DNA from: an uncultured Acetatifactor sp.
GTDB taxonomy: Bacteria > Bacillota > Clostridia > Lachnospirales > Lachnospiraceae
Direction of reading: 5' to 3'
DNA length: 64,000 bases
Assembly (NCBI GenBank): GCA_947630715.1
Contig: CANRIP010000001.1
Span: 62,001-126,000 of the forward strand
In this document: positions 53,910 through 63,054 of the stretch, piece by piece
How positions within the stretch are numbered: position 1 is the stretch's first letter
Layout of the letters: each line of letters opens with the position of its first letter
Program-made: the position numbers and the translations under genes
Notes under the pieces: generated by a model
The model's database searches: none
What the model was told of the DNA's origin: nothing
What the model saw: the letters and a program-made list of their open reading frames with translations, nothing else

Positions 53910-55655
53910 ATGAAATCTATAATAAAAAAACTGTTTGTCACTGGAATGGCGCTTCTGATGCTTTTATGTACTGCCTGCGGCACACAGAAGGCAACTGAGG
54001 AAAATATGGATATTACAAATGAAGATACCGATGATGAATCCGCGGAGAGTGAATCTGAACCGACAGATTCTGCAGAACCCTCTCCGGAGGTTGATGTGCC
54101 TCTGACTGTCGGTGAGACTTTTCGGGCGGTACTGTTGAGCGAGAGACCGTTTTGCTATTTCTTCAATTATGTACCTTATGCAGATGTCATGCAGGAAAGC
54201 TATGTATGTTTCAATGAGGTCATATACAATAATGCGCCTCTGGTAACGCCGAGGTTTGCCGTTGTGGACATGGATGGCGATCAGGTGCCGGAAGTCGTGC
54301 TGGAAATAGATGATGATATGGGGTACGTTATTTTACGATATAAAGACGGCGAGATATACGGAAACGAAATTGATTACAGATCCCTGGAGAACTTGAAAGA
54401 AGATGGTTCACATGGGGGTGACGCGGGTGCCGGTGACAATTGGATCAAGAAATTGTACTTTATCGGAAATTCCATCGTTTCAGATGATAAAGTGCATATC
54501 AAAGAGGATACATGGAATGTCTCCTATACCATAAATGATATTCCAGTGGAAGAAAACGTATGGAATGGGATAAAAACTTCGTTTGATGAAACCCCGGAGG
54601 TTGAATGGCATGAATTTACCGAGGAGGCAGTCCGTGAATGGGTTACAGAGAATCCCTTATTTACGGATATCTCAATGGAAGAATCAAGGATAAGCGAGAG
54701 ACAGAGTTATCTGGATTCCCTTTCTTATCTGGTGGAGTTGACTTATGGCAGTAGTTTGAAGGAACGGGAGGATCCGGAACAGTACTATGCAGATGCCGAA
54801 AGCTACTATAACGGATGCCGTGCAGAGATGGATAAGATATACCGGTTGTGTGCTGGCGAACTGGACATGGTGGAAGCAAAGCAGCAGCTCTGGGAAGAAT
54901 ATATGGAACAGAGCATGGACGAGGATATGAATGCTAATAGCTATTACGGTATAACGGATCCGAGGGAAAAAGCGGCAGCCATATACTTCGATTACGGAGA
55001 TAGGGTGCTCAGGAGGACTTTACGACTCATCAATGATTACTATCGCGTTTATTCTTATGATGCTAAATTAGGCCTTTATTCTTTTGAACCGGAAGATGTC
55101 ACGATGAAACCGGAAATTCAGGAGTATGGCTTTGAGGATGCAGTGCAGATAGGAGAGATGCAGAAACTTGTGGGCAACCTGCCGGGCGCCGCCCTTGGAA
55201 CCTGGTATACCGTTACCATTGACGGTGTGGAATATTATTACGCTAATTACAATTCCAGACCGGAAGAATATACGTTACTTGGCTGGTCCGTTGTAGAGGA
55301 TACTTATGAACTTGCCAACGGATTAAAAGTAGGAATGAAGGAAGAAGATGTTTTAAAACGATACCCCAATATGGTTACGTCAGTTATAGATTTTGAAAAT
55401 CATTATATTTATTATGACGAGAGTATCTCCTTTATGGGGTGGAATGGAATCGCGTATCCTTTGAGTTATGCCGGAAGAGATAGTGCTTGGGACTATGAGG
55501 GAAAAGAGTATTACAGTTGGACGGATCAGTTTGATTATGTCATGGTAGCGGATATTCATTTAAATGATGTGGATACGCTGCCAATGTATCTGGGACTGCT
55601 GATAAAAGATCATGTTGTGGCTGCAATTACATTTTACTATCCGACCGCCGGTTAA
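53910..55655 (+). CDS. Island-borne lipoprotein of unknown function
   Basis: A 581-residue exported lipoprotein. The signal peptide ends in lipobox LCTAC, and an Asp/Glu/Ser-rich linker (~25-55) follows. The mature protein has no recognised catalytic domain; ~95-125 contains RFAVVDMDGDQVPEVVLEID, a VCBS-like acidic loop, and ~465-520 has NGLKVGMKEEDVLKRYP, resembling small outer-layer lipoprotein modules. The ATG at 53910 follows AGTAGGGAA. Its codons are clearly AT-richer than those of flanking genes, consistent with transfer as cargo of the tRNA-Leu island. Confidence 0.7.
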   Translation: MKSIIKKLFVTGMALLMLLCTACGTQKATEENMDITNEDTDDESAESESEPTDSAEPSPEVDVPLTVGETFRAVLLSERPFCYFFNYVPYADVMQESYVCFNEVIYNNAPLVTPRFAVVDMDGDQVPEVVLEIDDDMGYVILRYKDGEIYGNEIDYRSLENLKEDGSHGGDAGAGDNWIKKLYFIGNSIVSDDKVHIKEDTWNVSYTINDIPVEENVWNGIKTSFDETPEVEWHEFTEEAVREWVTENPLFTDISMEESRISERQSYLDSLSYLVELTYGSSLKEREDPEQYYADAESYYNGCRAEMDKIYRLCAGELDMVEAKQQLWEEYMEQSMDEDMNANSYYGITDPREKAAAIYFDYGDRVLRRTLRLINDYYRVYSYDAKLGLYSFEPEDVTMKPEIQEYGFEDAVQIGEMQKLVGNLPGAALGTWYTVTIDGVEYYYANYNSRPEEYTLLGWSVVEDTYELANGLKVGMKEEDVLKRYPNMVTSVIDFENHYIYYDESISFMGWNGIAYPLSYAGRDSAWDYEGKEYYSWTDQFDYVMVADIHLNDVDTLPMYLGLLIKDHVVAAITFYYPTAG

Positions 55656-55777
55656 TAAAAATGCCGCCTATGCGTATTCTGCATAGGTAGGATTTGCGTT
55701 ATGCCAAAGCGTTAACGGGATCTAACATCAATGTATAGTTGTAATAAACTCCGGTTACCAATCATTCTTATAGGTTC

Positions 55778-55906
55778 CTGCCGGTTCCAGCCCGGTGGCG
55801 GGACTTAACATCTCTTGGAGGCACTTCCGTGCCGGTTCAAGTTCGGTGGCAGGACTTAACATTTCTCGGAGGCAACTCCGTGCCGGTTCAAGTCCGGCTA
55901 CCTGCA
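55778..55906 (+). repeat. Three tandem partial tRNA-Leu 3' ends (attR-like)
   Basis: Copy A (55778-55800) holds only a degenerate T-arm. Copy B (55801-55851) and copy C (55852-55906) run from the anticodon loop to the acceptor. Copy C matches the real tRNA at 52 of 54 positions from the anticodon loop on, with the last 43 identical; B has several changes and a truncated acceptor. None has a 5' half, so none is a functional tRNA. Confidence 0.88.
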
Positions 55907-55921
55907 CGGTATGGAAGGAAA

Positions 55922-55967
55922 AAGAACTGTACGCCGGTTCGCGGACCGGGGGAGGTTCTTTTTTTAT
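55922..55967 (+). terminator. Terminator beyond the island, possibly the original tRNA-Leu terminator
   Basis: Outer stem AAGAAC/GTTCTT and inner stem CCGGT/ACCGG, followed by seven T. It sits right after the intact 3' tRNA fragment, as a tRNA terminator would before integration. Confidence 0.75.
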
Positions 55968-56121
55968 GGGGGACAAAGGACGATCCCTATTGGGGCAAAA
56001 GGCTGTTCCATATTTTTTCAGAATATTTTAAGAAAAAGATGGTGGTCTTCAAGAAATTGTTGTATAATGAATAAAAACTGTTTCACTTTACATAAATAAC
56101 TGCGGCGATGGAGGGAACAAT

Positions 56122-57849
56122 ATGAAAAGTATCGGTTCAAAAATTTACATTGCGCTGGGTCTGCTGGGCCTGCTGTTTGTGCTCATCGTTTTTCTCAATG
56201 TTTCCGGATTGGGGACGATTGGCGATTACAACGGGGATCTCGGCAAGGTGTATATGAAGGCACAGGAGACGGAGGGGGAAACCTACGCGGCATATTGTCA
56301 GCTCCAGTTGTATGTCAATACCTCGTTTTACCTGTTTTACTCGGAGAACGGCTCGCAGCAGTTGGAGCTGCTGGGTCAGGCCATTGAAAACGCAGGAGCG
56401 GCTCTGGAGGAGGCGGAAACCGCGTTAAAGGCCGCAGACGAACCGGAGCTTACCGCCGCTTTCGACGCTTATAAGACACAGTTGCTTGCCTTTATAGATT
56501 ACGCGTCCCAGGTGAAGGATCTTTTGGCGGACAAAAAGCATTTTGAGGCTCAGGAACTTCGGGGACAGATCGACGCCATGGCGGCGCCTGTGGCGGCAGC
56601 GGAGAGCGTATACAAGGAAACATTGGAAAAATTGGCGGAAAGCGCAGTACAGCGCAGCTCCGTGCAGATCAACGGGACGATTATATTCAACTGTGCCGCA
56701 TTGGCTCTGTATGTAATTTTGGTGGTAATTACCGTGCTGTTGATTTCTTTGACCGTGGTAAGGCCTGCCAGGGAATCCGGCAAAGCCCTGAGAAACATTA
56801 TCAGCCAGGTTGACTCCAGCCAGGGAGATCTGACGGAACGTGTGCCCGTCAAATCCAAGGACGAAGTTGGCCAGATGGCTCAGGGGATTAATAACTTCAT
56901 GGAAAGGCTGCAGTCGATCATGCGGGATCTGAAGACGGAATTCGCTAACATGGAGCAGTCCGCTCAGGTGATCACCAGCCAGATTATTGAATCCAACGAA
57001 AGCGCCAGCAACGTCTCCGCCGCCACCCAGGAAATGGCGGCCAGCATGGAAGAAATTTCCGCGACGCTGGGGCAACTGTCCAACGGCAGCACCAATATAC
57101 TGAACGAGATTCAGGCCATGGACGGCAGCGTACAGAACGGAGTCAGCCTGGTTCGGGATATCAAGGTTCGCGCTACCGAGATGCACCAGAACACCGTGGA
57201 GGGCAAGGAAAAGACCGGCAGAACGATCACGCAGATTCGGGAAACCCTTGAGGCCGCTTTGGAAGAAAGCCGCAGCGTACAGAAGATTAACGAGATGACC
57301 CAGGAAATTCTGAATATTACCAGCCAGACCAACCTTCTTTCTCTGAACGCATCCATTGAAGCGGCAAGAGCGGGAGAGGCAGGCAGAGGTTTCGCGGTGG
57401 TTGCCGGCGAGATCAGAGGCCTTGCGGACAGCAGCGCCGAGGCGGCCAACAACATTCAGACGATCAGCGCCCTGGTTACCGACGCAGTGGAAAAGCTGGC
57501 GAAAAACGCCGAAGACATGCTGCAGTTTGTGGCTCAGGAAGTGATGAAGGACTATGACAACTTCGTAGAAGTTGTGGAACAGTATAAACAGGATGCCGAC
57601 AGTGTGGACGTGATCTTAGGCGGTGTGGCGGCGAATACAACGGACATCAGCCAGACCATGGAAGACATGAACACCGGAATCAATGACATTTCAACCGCGG
57701 TGGAGGAAAACGCCAAGGGCATCACCAATGTGGCGGACAGCGCCGTTTCTCTGGTTGAGGCTATGTCGGAGATTCAGAAGGAGTCCGATCATAATCAGCA
57801 GATTTCTCAGAAATTGAACAATGAAGTGAATCGGTTTAAGAAGGTGTAA
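56122..57849 (+). CDS. Methyl-accepting chemotaxis protein
   Basis: A 575-residue chemoreceptor with helices at ~8-28 and ~190-213 around a mostly helical extracellular domain of ~160 residues (four-helix-bundle type, with no catalytic motif). A HAMP domain follows at ~214-270, then the coiled-coil signalling domain with the hairpin tip region [29 protein letters not shown] (near 400-430). RBS GGAGGGAA. No chemotaxis or flagellar genes are nearby, so the partner CheA/CheW must be elsewhere. Confidence 0.92.
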   Translation: MKSIGSKIYIALGLLGLLFVLIVFLNVSGLGTIGDYNGDLGKVYMKAQETEGETYAAYCQLQLYVNTSFYLFYSENGSQQLELLGQAIENAGAALEEAETALKAADEPELTAAFDAYKTQLLAFIDYASQVKDLLADKKHFEAQELRGQIDAMAAPVAAAESVYKETLEKLAESAVQRSSVQINGTIIFNCAALALYVILVVITVLLISLTVVRPARESGKALRNIISQVDSSQGDLTERVPVKSKDEVGQMAQGINNFMERLQSIMRDLKTEFANMEQSAQVITSQIIESNESASNVSAATQEMAASMEEISATLGQLSNGSTNILNEIQAMDGSVQNGVSLVRDIKVRATEMHQNTVEGKEKTGRTITQIRETLEAALEESRSVQKINEMTQEILNITSQTNLLSLNASIEAARAGEAGRGFAVVAGEIRGLADSSAEAANNIQTISALVTDAVEKLAKNAEDMLQFVAQEVMKDYDNFVEVVEQYKQDADSVDVILGGVAANTTDISQTMEDMNTGINDISTAVEENAKGITNVADSAVSLVEAMSEIQKESDHNQQISQKLNNEVNRFKKV

Positions 57850-57855
57850 CTTTAG

Positions 57856-57914
57856 AAAAAGGCATTGCCGAATAACCGGCTGTCACTCGCGGTTGTTCGA
57901 CAATGCCCTTTTTT
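57856..57914 (+). terminator. Terminator after the chemoreceptor
   Basis: A long interrupted stem AAAGGCATTG..CGAATAACCG with CGGTTGTTCG..CAATGCC, followed by six T. Confidence 0.85.
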
Positions 57915-57971
57915 CTGCCGTGAAAGATTTTGCAGGAGGATTTCCTGCCGGGGATTTTTAAGGCGATGGCG

Positions 57972-58211
57972 TTATTCGTCTCCCTCCTCCAGAAAATCCG
58001 CCAGTTTCTTGTAATCTTCTTCCTGTACGCAGGTAATGACAGCGCTTTGCAGAAGATGGGGCTTTCCCATAATGGACATCAGCACATAGCGGGAGAGCAG
58101 GGATTTCAGGTTCAGGATATCACCTTCCGTAGTCTGAAAGAAGACCTCGTTATCGCACTTTTTGGCCGCCTCGAGAAAAGCGTTCACATCAATATTTTGT
58201 TTCAGTTTCAT
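57972..58211 (-). CDS. Small conserved protein of unknown function
   Basis: A 79-residue soluble protein beginning MKLKQNIDVNAFLEAAKKC with a strand pattern EVFFQTTEGDILNLKS and an acidic end. It resembles short Lachnospiraceae proteins of unknown role that often carry misleading names. RBS GGAGGC lies 6 nt before the start. It is convergent with the chemoreceptor. Confidence 0.65.
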   Translation of the reverse strand: MKLKQNIDVNAFLEAAKKCDNEVFFQTTEGDILNLKSLLSRYVLMSIMGKPHLLQSAVITCVQEEDYKKLADFLEEGDE

Positions 58212-58364
58212 GTTTAGCCTCCATATGATTTTGTAACCCCGAATTTAAATTTGATTTTATCATATTTCTCTGTAAAAGAAAAGGGTATTGGGGCAGAAGA
58301 AATATTTTCCTAAATAAGTTTCTTATATTTTAGGGAATATCTTTCTTAAATTTTATGGAATAAA

Positions 58365-58393
58365 TGGACAAAACCCGCATTTGGTTATAAAAT
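58365..58393 (+). promoter_or_regulatory. Promoter of the DUF3048 gene
   Basis: TGGACA (58365-58370) and TAAAAT (58388-58393) with a 17-bp spacer, ~26 nt before the start codon. Confidence 0.6.
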
Positions 58394-58418
58394 AGAAGAA
58401 AAACGAAAGGAATGCAGT

Positions 58419-59699
58419 ATGAAAAAAAGGGTATTAGCGGCAATTATCATTGCGATGAGCGTACTGGCGGGCTGTGGAGACAATGCGCCTGTCAATTCGC
58501 CGGTTCAGGCTGTGACGCCGGAGCCCTCTACGGAGAATCCTGAGGAACAGTCCGGCGAACCGGAATCCGGCCCGGATGCCAGCGGCACGGAAGAAACCGT
58601 GACTGCCGACGGCTATATTACCAACGGCGAAAACCATCCCATTGGAGAACGCACCGTGGTGGACGGTAAGATGCAGAGTTACCTTACGGGTGAATGGAAG
58701 GACGCGGATGTGGTTCAGAGAAGGAATTTTGCGGTTATGATCCCCAACAACCGTTTGAAGGTTCCGGGCCAGGACTATTCCGCCACCGTACCGCAGCATG
58801 GGATTTCTCAGGCCAGCATTATTTACGAAGCTCCTGTGGAGGGACGTATCACCCGTCTGATGGCGCTGTTCGAGGATTATGACGATCTGGATGTGATCGG
58901 GCCTGTGAGAAGCAGCAGGGATTATTATGTGTATGAGGCCATGGCATATGATTCCATTTATTGTAACTGGGGTCTTGCGGTTCCCTTTGTGGCGCCTATC
59001 ATTAATACGGACCGGATCGATAACATCAGTGTCAAGCTGGAAGGGATTGACGTAGGCTTTGGCGAGGGCCCCGGCCAGCCCTTTGACCGCGGACTGAATC
59101 CCGGATATGATCTGGAATTTACCAGCAGCATGAATATTGATGGATATACCAAGGGCGTGGAAAAGCTGGGCTATGCGAAGACCTATGCGGAGCATGGACG
59201 CTTTGAGCAGGCGTTTACCTTTGCGGACGAAGGATATCTGGCAACCTATGACAGCTATCCGGACGCGACTGTGGTGTATCCCGGCGGAACCTCGTCCAAC
59301 AAGGGAGGCTACGCTACCGGCGCGAAAGGAACCAGAGAAAGCGCCATACGATTTGAGTACAATGAAGAAGATCACCAGTATTACCGCTATCAGTACGGAG
59401 CGGCGCAGGTGGATGCGGACAATGACCAGCAGCTTGCGGTGACCAACGTCGTGTTTAAGGTTTGCACGGGACAGGTAAGAGGCGATGAGGGCGATTATCT
59501 GCTGTTTGGCGTCCACGGCACCGGCAAGGCCTATGTTTTCACCAACGGAAAGGTGATAGAGGGAACCTGGAAACGCGACAGCGATTACGCCGCCAACATG
59601 TTTTATGACCAGAACGGCAATGAGATCGTATTCAATCAGGGTAAGACCTGGATCTGCTGTATCTGGGATGAGTACGAACAGTATGTGTCCTGGGAATAA
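58419..59699 (+). CDS. DUF3048 (YerB-like) lipoprotein
   Basis: A 426-residue exported lipoprotein with lipobox LAGC and a Pro/Glu/Ser-rich linker (~25-60). The DUF3048 N-terminal domain follows (RNFAVMIPNNRLKVPG, then ASIIYEAPVEGRITRLMALF and GPVRSSRDYYVY, ~100-180), with the C-terminal DUF3048 domain after ~250 (IRFEYNEEDHQYYRYQYG). YerB in Bacillus belongs to this family; the biochemical function is not established. RBS AAAGGAATG; single-gene unit. Confidence 0.85.
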   Translation: MKKRVLAAIIIAMSVLAGCGDNAPVNSPVQAVTPEPSTENPEEQSGEPESGPDASGTEETVTADGYITNGENHPIGERTVVDGKMQSYLTGEWKDADVVQRRNFAVMIPNNRLKVPGQDYSATVPQHGISQASIIYEAPVEGRITRLMALFEDYDDLDVIGPVRSSRDYYVYEAMAYDSIYCNWGLAVPFVAPIINTDRIDNISVKLEGIDVGFGEGPGQPFDRGLNPGYDLEFTSSMNIDGYTKGVEKLGYAKTYAEHGRFEQAFTFADEGYLATYDSYPDATVVYPGGTSSNKGGYATGAKGTRESAIRFEYNEEDHQYYRYQYGAAQVDADNDQQLAVTNVVFKVCTGQVRGDEGDYLLFGVHGTGKAYVFTNGKVIEGTWKRDSDYAANMFYDQNGNEIVFNQGKTWICCIWDEYEQYVSWE

Positions 59700-59763
59700 C
59701 AGGAAAAAGGGGGCCTGAGATCAGGCGCCGTCCTGCGGGGACGGAAACTGCGGTGGCAAACGC

Positions 59764-61242
59764 CTACCGCCGTCTGGATCGATGGCCGCCGGAGGGGCCG
59801 GCATCGATCCGGCCTCTGTTCCAAACCTTTGTGGGCTGGGCCCTGGGGGTAGGACTTCGAAACAGCAGTCTCCCCAGGGCTTTTTGATTGAAGGGGAACA
59901 GGGGCCAAAGGTAGCTGAAACCGCCGAAGGTGGGCGTGGTTGCCACGGAGAGCAGCACCAGCGCCAAGCTGATGAGAAAGCCGGGCAGCCCCCAAAAACC
60001 GGTGGCGGCGATTAACAGGATCCTGTAAACGCGGATGCCGTCTGCAAATTCGGTTCCGCTGATGGAAAGGGAGGATAGGAGAGTCACTGCGGCATAAAAC
60101 AATACCTCCACGGAAGCCCAGTGCAGGCTTACCGCAATGTCACCGATGATCAAGCCGCTGATCAGGGAAAGGGAACCGGAAAATTTGCCGGAGCTGAGCG
60201 AGGAGGAGTATTTGAACAGATCCAGCAGAAATTCCACGGCGATCACATAAAAAAATACTCTGTGAGGAGAAATCCTCTCCGACAGGATGCCGACGCTTAA
60301 GGCCAAGTCCGTATGAAAAGCCGCACACAGCAGAAACAGAGGCATGAGGAGCAGACTGACGGGAATGCACAGAAACCGCACCAGTCGGAAATAGGTGCCC
60401 ACCGCCGGGCTGTTATAATAGTCCTCGGGACTTTGGGTAAACTGAAAAATGGTTCCGGGGAAAATGAGGGCCTGTGGGGAATTGTCCACCAGCACCAGGA
60501 TATGTCCTTCCAAAAGATAACTGCATGCCACATCGGGCCGTTCCGTGGTCTGAATGCTGGGGAGGGGATTCCACCAGCGCTTAGGCAGCAGCAGTTCTTC
60601 CAAGCTTTTTTCGCCCACGGTCAGGGACGTGACCTGCAAGGCGTCGAGGGTGTGGGAGAGCTTGTCCAGCAGCTCGACGTTCACACTGTCCTCCAGATAA
60701 GCGATGGCTACGTCCGTGCGGCTGTGCGTCCCCACTGCATGCATCGCAAAGCACAGATGGGGGGAACGGATTCGTCTGCGGATCAAATTGGCGTTGAGTA
60801 ACAATGTCTCCACAAACCCGTCCCGGGAACCCTTGGTAACTTTTTCCAGATCCGGCTCCGACATGCTCCTGCCGGGATAAGTGCGCACGTCGATCAGAAC
60901 GGCCTGTGCAAAACCGTCGATGAGCAGCGCCGCGGGCCCGCTTAACACACCGTTGACCAAAGTATCCAGAGAGTTTGTCAGGCTTGTCTGAGCGTAGCCG
61001 ATTTTGGCGTTCACATAGCGGCCGATATCCTCCACCCGGTTGTCTTTCATGTACAGGGGATTTTGTAGATCGGAAAAAATCTGCTGAAGGATTTCCGTTT
61101 TGCAAAAGCCGTTCACGCCCAGAAAAAAGGCGTCCGTATCTCCGAGTTTCAGCCTTCTGGTCATGAAGTCAAAGCTTTTGGCAAGGGGCAGGATCTGTTG
61201 CAGGGAACTCAGGTTTTCTTCCAGAACAGGGGATATATCCAT
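59764..61242 (-). CDS. GerA/SpoVAF-family spore protein
   Basis: A 492-residue protein of the GerA family. Residues ~1-270 are the soluble N-terminal domain, with features such as YMKDNRVEDIGRYVNAKIGYAQ and DNSPQALIFP. The C-terminal half has five or six helices with GTYFRLVRFLCIPVSLLLMPLF. It ends in a Pro/Arg-rich tail. No gerB or gerC-like gene adjoins it, and the sequence style is closer to SpoVAF than to GerA receptor subunits, but this is not certain. CGAGGTG precedes the ATG. It should sit in the spore inner membrane. Confidence 0.75.
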   Translation of the reverse strand: MDISPVLEENLSSLQQILPLAKSFDFMTRRLKLGDTDAFFLGVNGFCKTEILQQIFSDLQNPLYMKDNRVEDIGRYVNAKIGYAQTSLTNSLDTLVNGVLSGPAALLIDGFAQAVLIDVRTYPGRSMSEPDLEKVTKGSRDGFVETLLLNANLIRRRIRSPHLCFAMHAVGTHSRTDVAIAYLEDSVNVELLDKLSHTLDALQVTSLTVGEKSLEELLLPKRWWNPLPSIQTTERPDVACSYLLEGHILVLVDNSPQALIFPGTIFQFTQSPEDYYNSPAVGTYFRLVRFLCIPVSLLLMPLFLLCAAFHTDLALSVGILSERISPHRVFFYVIAVEFLLDLFKYSSSLSSGKFSGSLSLISGLIIGDIAVSLHWASVEVLFYAAVTLLSSLSISGTEFADGIRVYRILLIAATGFWGLPGFLISLALVLLSVATTPTFGGFSYLWPLFPFNQKALGRLLFRSPTPRAQPTKVWNRGRIDAGPSGGHRSRRR

Positions 61243-61344
61243 GGCATGGCACCTCGTTTGATTTTTGATTCATTTTTTCCAAAGAAAATTTTTTTATGCA
61301 GGGCAATATCAAAAGAGGGAATCAAGCCAATGGAATCATACGGC

Positions 61345-61422
61345 GAAGGGAAACGTCAGAGGGAAATGGTAAAGGGAAACGTCAAAGGGAAATGGCGAAG
61401 GGAAACATCAGAGGGAAACGCC
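61345..61422. repeat. Three 26-bp tandem repeats
   Basis: Three units of 26 bp, each made of two similar 13-bp halves around RAAGGGAAA and AGAGGGAAA. They sit in the 260-bp gap between the SpoVAF-like gene and ytaF; no protein is credible here. A GGCAAAATGG/CCATTTCGCC hairpin follows at ~61471-61495. Confidence 0.75.
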
Positions 61423-61502
61423 AAAGAAAGGGAGTCCTGCAATGAGGGGGGACCTCAAGCCATATGTAAGGCAAAATGGACGGGCCATTTCGCCTTGGAA
61501 CC

Positions 61503-62099
61503 TTACATAAAAAGCTGTATCAGGCTTAACCCGATCAGCAGAAGGCCGGAAAGGGGATCCGCCAGATTCCCAATCAGTCTCAGCAGTCTGCACTGTCCCA
61601 GACGGCATCCCAGATAAAGAAACACAATGGAACAGATACAGGTGGCCGCGGCCGCTGGGATCATGGGTAGGCCGGCCATGCTGGCGCTTAATCCAATTCC
61701 CAGATTATTGGCGGACAGTGTGAGGCTTAGAAGGAGTACCTCCGGCAGAGACAGACAGGGACGGGTCTGTTCCGCGGTGATTAACGGAGACTTTTCCGGC
61801 GCCGAAAGGCGATAGGGCGTCCGGCCCTGTAACACGGCCAGGATCCATTTGACCATATAATAGATGCCTAGCAGCATCAGGATCAGGCTGCCCGCGTCAT
61901 TTGCGGCCCCGGAGGGCAGCATCGGCGTCACAAATCTGCCGGCGCAGGCAGAAAGGCAGGTGCCGAACAGGGCGACCAGGCTGATAAAAATATTTTGAAA
62001 CGGCCGTACTTTTACACCGCGCAGCCCAAAACCGACGCCCACAAGCAGCACATCCAGACTGGCGGAGATTCCGAACATGAGAGAAGGGATTAGCTGCAT
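61503..62099 (-). CDS. ytaF: Sporulation membrane protein YtaF / MntP-like family
   Basis: A 198-residue protein with six predicted helices. The N-terminal SLMFGISASLDVLLVGVGFGLRG and the later LSLTLSANNLGIGLSASMAG are paired repeats with conserved Asp/Asn, as in the YtaF branch of the MntP manganese-exporter superfamily. YtaF is a sporulation protein in Bacillus; whether it moves Mn is not known. The GCGGGAGCG upstream is its likely RBS. Confidence 0.8.
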   Translation of the reverse strand: MQLIPSLMFGISASLDVLLVGVGFGLRGVKVRPFQNIFISLVALFGTCLSACAGRFVTPMLPSGAANDAGSLILMLLGIYYMVKWILAVLQGRTPYRLSAPEKSPLITAEQTRPCLSLPEVLLLSLTLSANNLGIGLSASMAGLPMIPAAAATCICSIVFLYLGCRLGQCRLLRLIGNLADPLSGLLLIGLSLIQLFM

Positions 62100-62219
62100 A
62101 TTGCGCTCCCGCGTGTTATCAGATTTCTATCTACTATATTCCGCGGGAAAGAAAAGAGTGTTGTTTTTCGACGTAATGTGTTATCATTAGGGAAATAATA
62201 GGCCGAAAGGAGAGGAAAA

Positions 62220-63026
62220 ATGAGATTTATCTATCCACAGGGCAAACGTAAAGCGCTGACCTTCAGTTATGATGACGGTCAGATATATGACAGAAGACTG
62301 GCCGCGTTGTTTCGGGAGGCGGGCATGAAAGCCACCTTTCACTTAAATTCCGGCACTCTGGAACAGGGCGAAGGGTCCGTGTATGTAGGGACGGGAGAGC
62401 TGGATCAGGTGTATCAGGGGCATGAGATCGCTTGCCACGGCGTATTTCACAGGAATCCCACCATTTTGTCCGCGCAGCAGCTCGTTCTGGAATTGCAGGA
62501 AGACAGGAAGGCGCTGGAAAAACTCACGGGAAAACTGGTTCAGGGCCTGTCATATGCGTTTGGAAATTATGACCAGGAGGTGATTTGCCTGGCTAAAAAG
62601 CTGGGAATCAAGTATTCCCGCACGGTGCAGGGGACGGGAGGATTTTTCCCTCCGGCGGACTTTATGGCCTGGCATCCTACCTGCCATCACGGGGACCGTC
62701 TGCTGGAGCTTGGGGATCAGTTCTTAAAGGCTCCGGATTTTTATGAACTTCCGTTGATGTACGTCTGGGGGCACAGTTATGAATTTGGCGTTTCCGGCGA
62801 TTGGGGCGTCATAGAGGCTTTTGTCAGAAAAATGGAAGGGAAAGAGGACATTTGGTACGCCACAAACATGGAAATCTGCCGTTATATCGAAGCGGTCAGG
62901 GCGCAGGAGTTTTCCGGAGACGGACTGACAATGTATAATCCGACGGCGGTGGAGGTATGGGTAAGCGCCAAAGGGGGCATCCTGACCGTAAGGCCCGGTG
63001 AAACGAAGTATATAGGGGAACGCTGA
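62220..63026 (+). CDS. Polysaccharide deacetylase-like (NodB fold) protein
   Basis: A 268-residue cytoplasmic protein with the NodB/CE4 fold. Motif 1 is TFSYDDGQIYD (Asp-Asp) and the metal-binding motif 2 is ACHGVFHRN. FGNYDQEV and the late MYVWGHSYEF are consistent with related carbohydrate esterases. There is no signal peptide, so it may act on a cytoplasmic or soluble substrate rather than peptidoglycan. RBS AAAGGAGAGG. Confidence 0.75.
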   Translation: MRFIYPQGKRKALTFSYDDGQIYDRRLAALFREAGMKATFHLNSGTLEQGEGSVYVGTGELDQVYQGHEIACHGVFHRNPTILSAQQLVLELQEDRKALEKLTGKLVQGLSYAFGNYDQEVICLAKKLGIKYSRTVQGTGGFFPPADFMAWHPTCHHGDRLLELGDQFLKAPDFYELPLMYVWGHSYEFGVSGDWGVIEAFVRKMEGKEDIWYATNMEICRYIEAVRAQEFSGDGLTMYNPTAVEVWVSAKGGILTVRPGETKYIGER

Positions 63027-63054
63027 CGGATACACGGAAACAGGAGGACGGCGT

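Larger units (their letters stand above)
53378..55906. mobile_element. Decayed tRNA-Leu-integrated island
   Basis: The last 43 nt of tRNA-Leu (53378-53420) recur exactly at 55864-55906, giving direct repeats that border about 2.5 kb. Inside are an integrase C-terminal remnant pointing at the tRNA, a sigma-factor-like remnant and an AT-richer lipoprotein gene, the layout of an integrative element reduced by deletion. No transfer or replication gene remains, so it is immobile on its own. Confidence 0.8.
55656..56121. other. Island right border and MCP upstream region
   Basis: A 466-bp gap holding a small CCTATGC/GCATAGG hairpin (near 55671-55692), the tandem tRNA-Leu fragments, a terminator and the upstream region of the chemoreceptor gene. 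TTGTATAATGAA near 56061 supplies a TATAAT for the latter. No protein gene is supported. Confidence 0.55.

Noticed and set aside
55755..55976. Minus-strand frame with repeated GLEPARSCLREMLS
   Set aside because: The repeats are reverse complements of partial tRNA-Leu copies, a known source of spurious proteins.
61198..61617. Plus-strand frame across the 26-bp repeats
   Set aside because: It starts inside the SpoVAF-like gene, runs over repeats and into ytaF antisense; no RBS.
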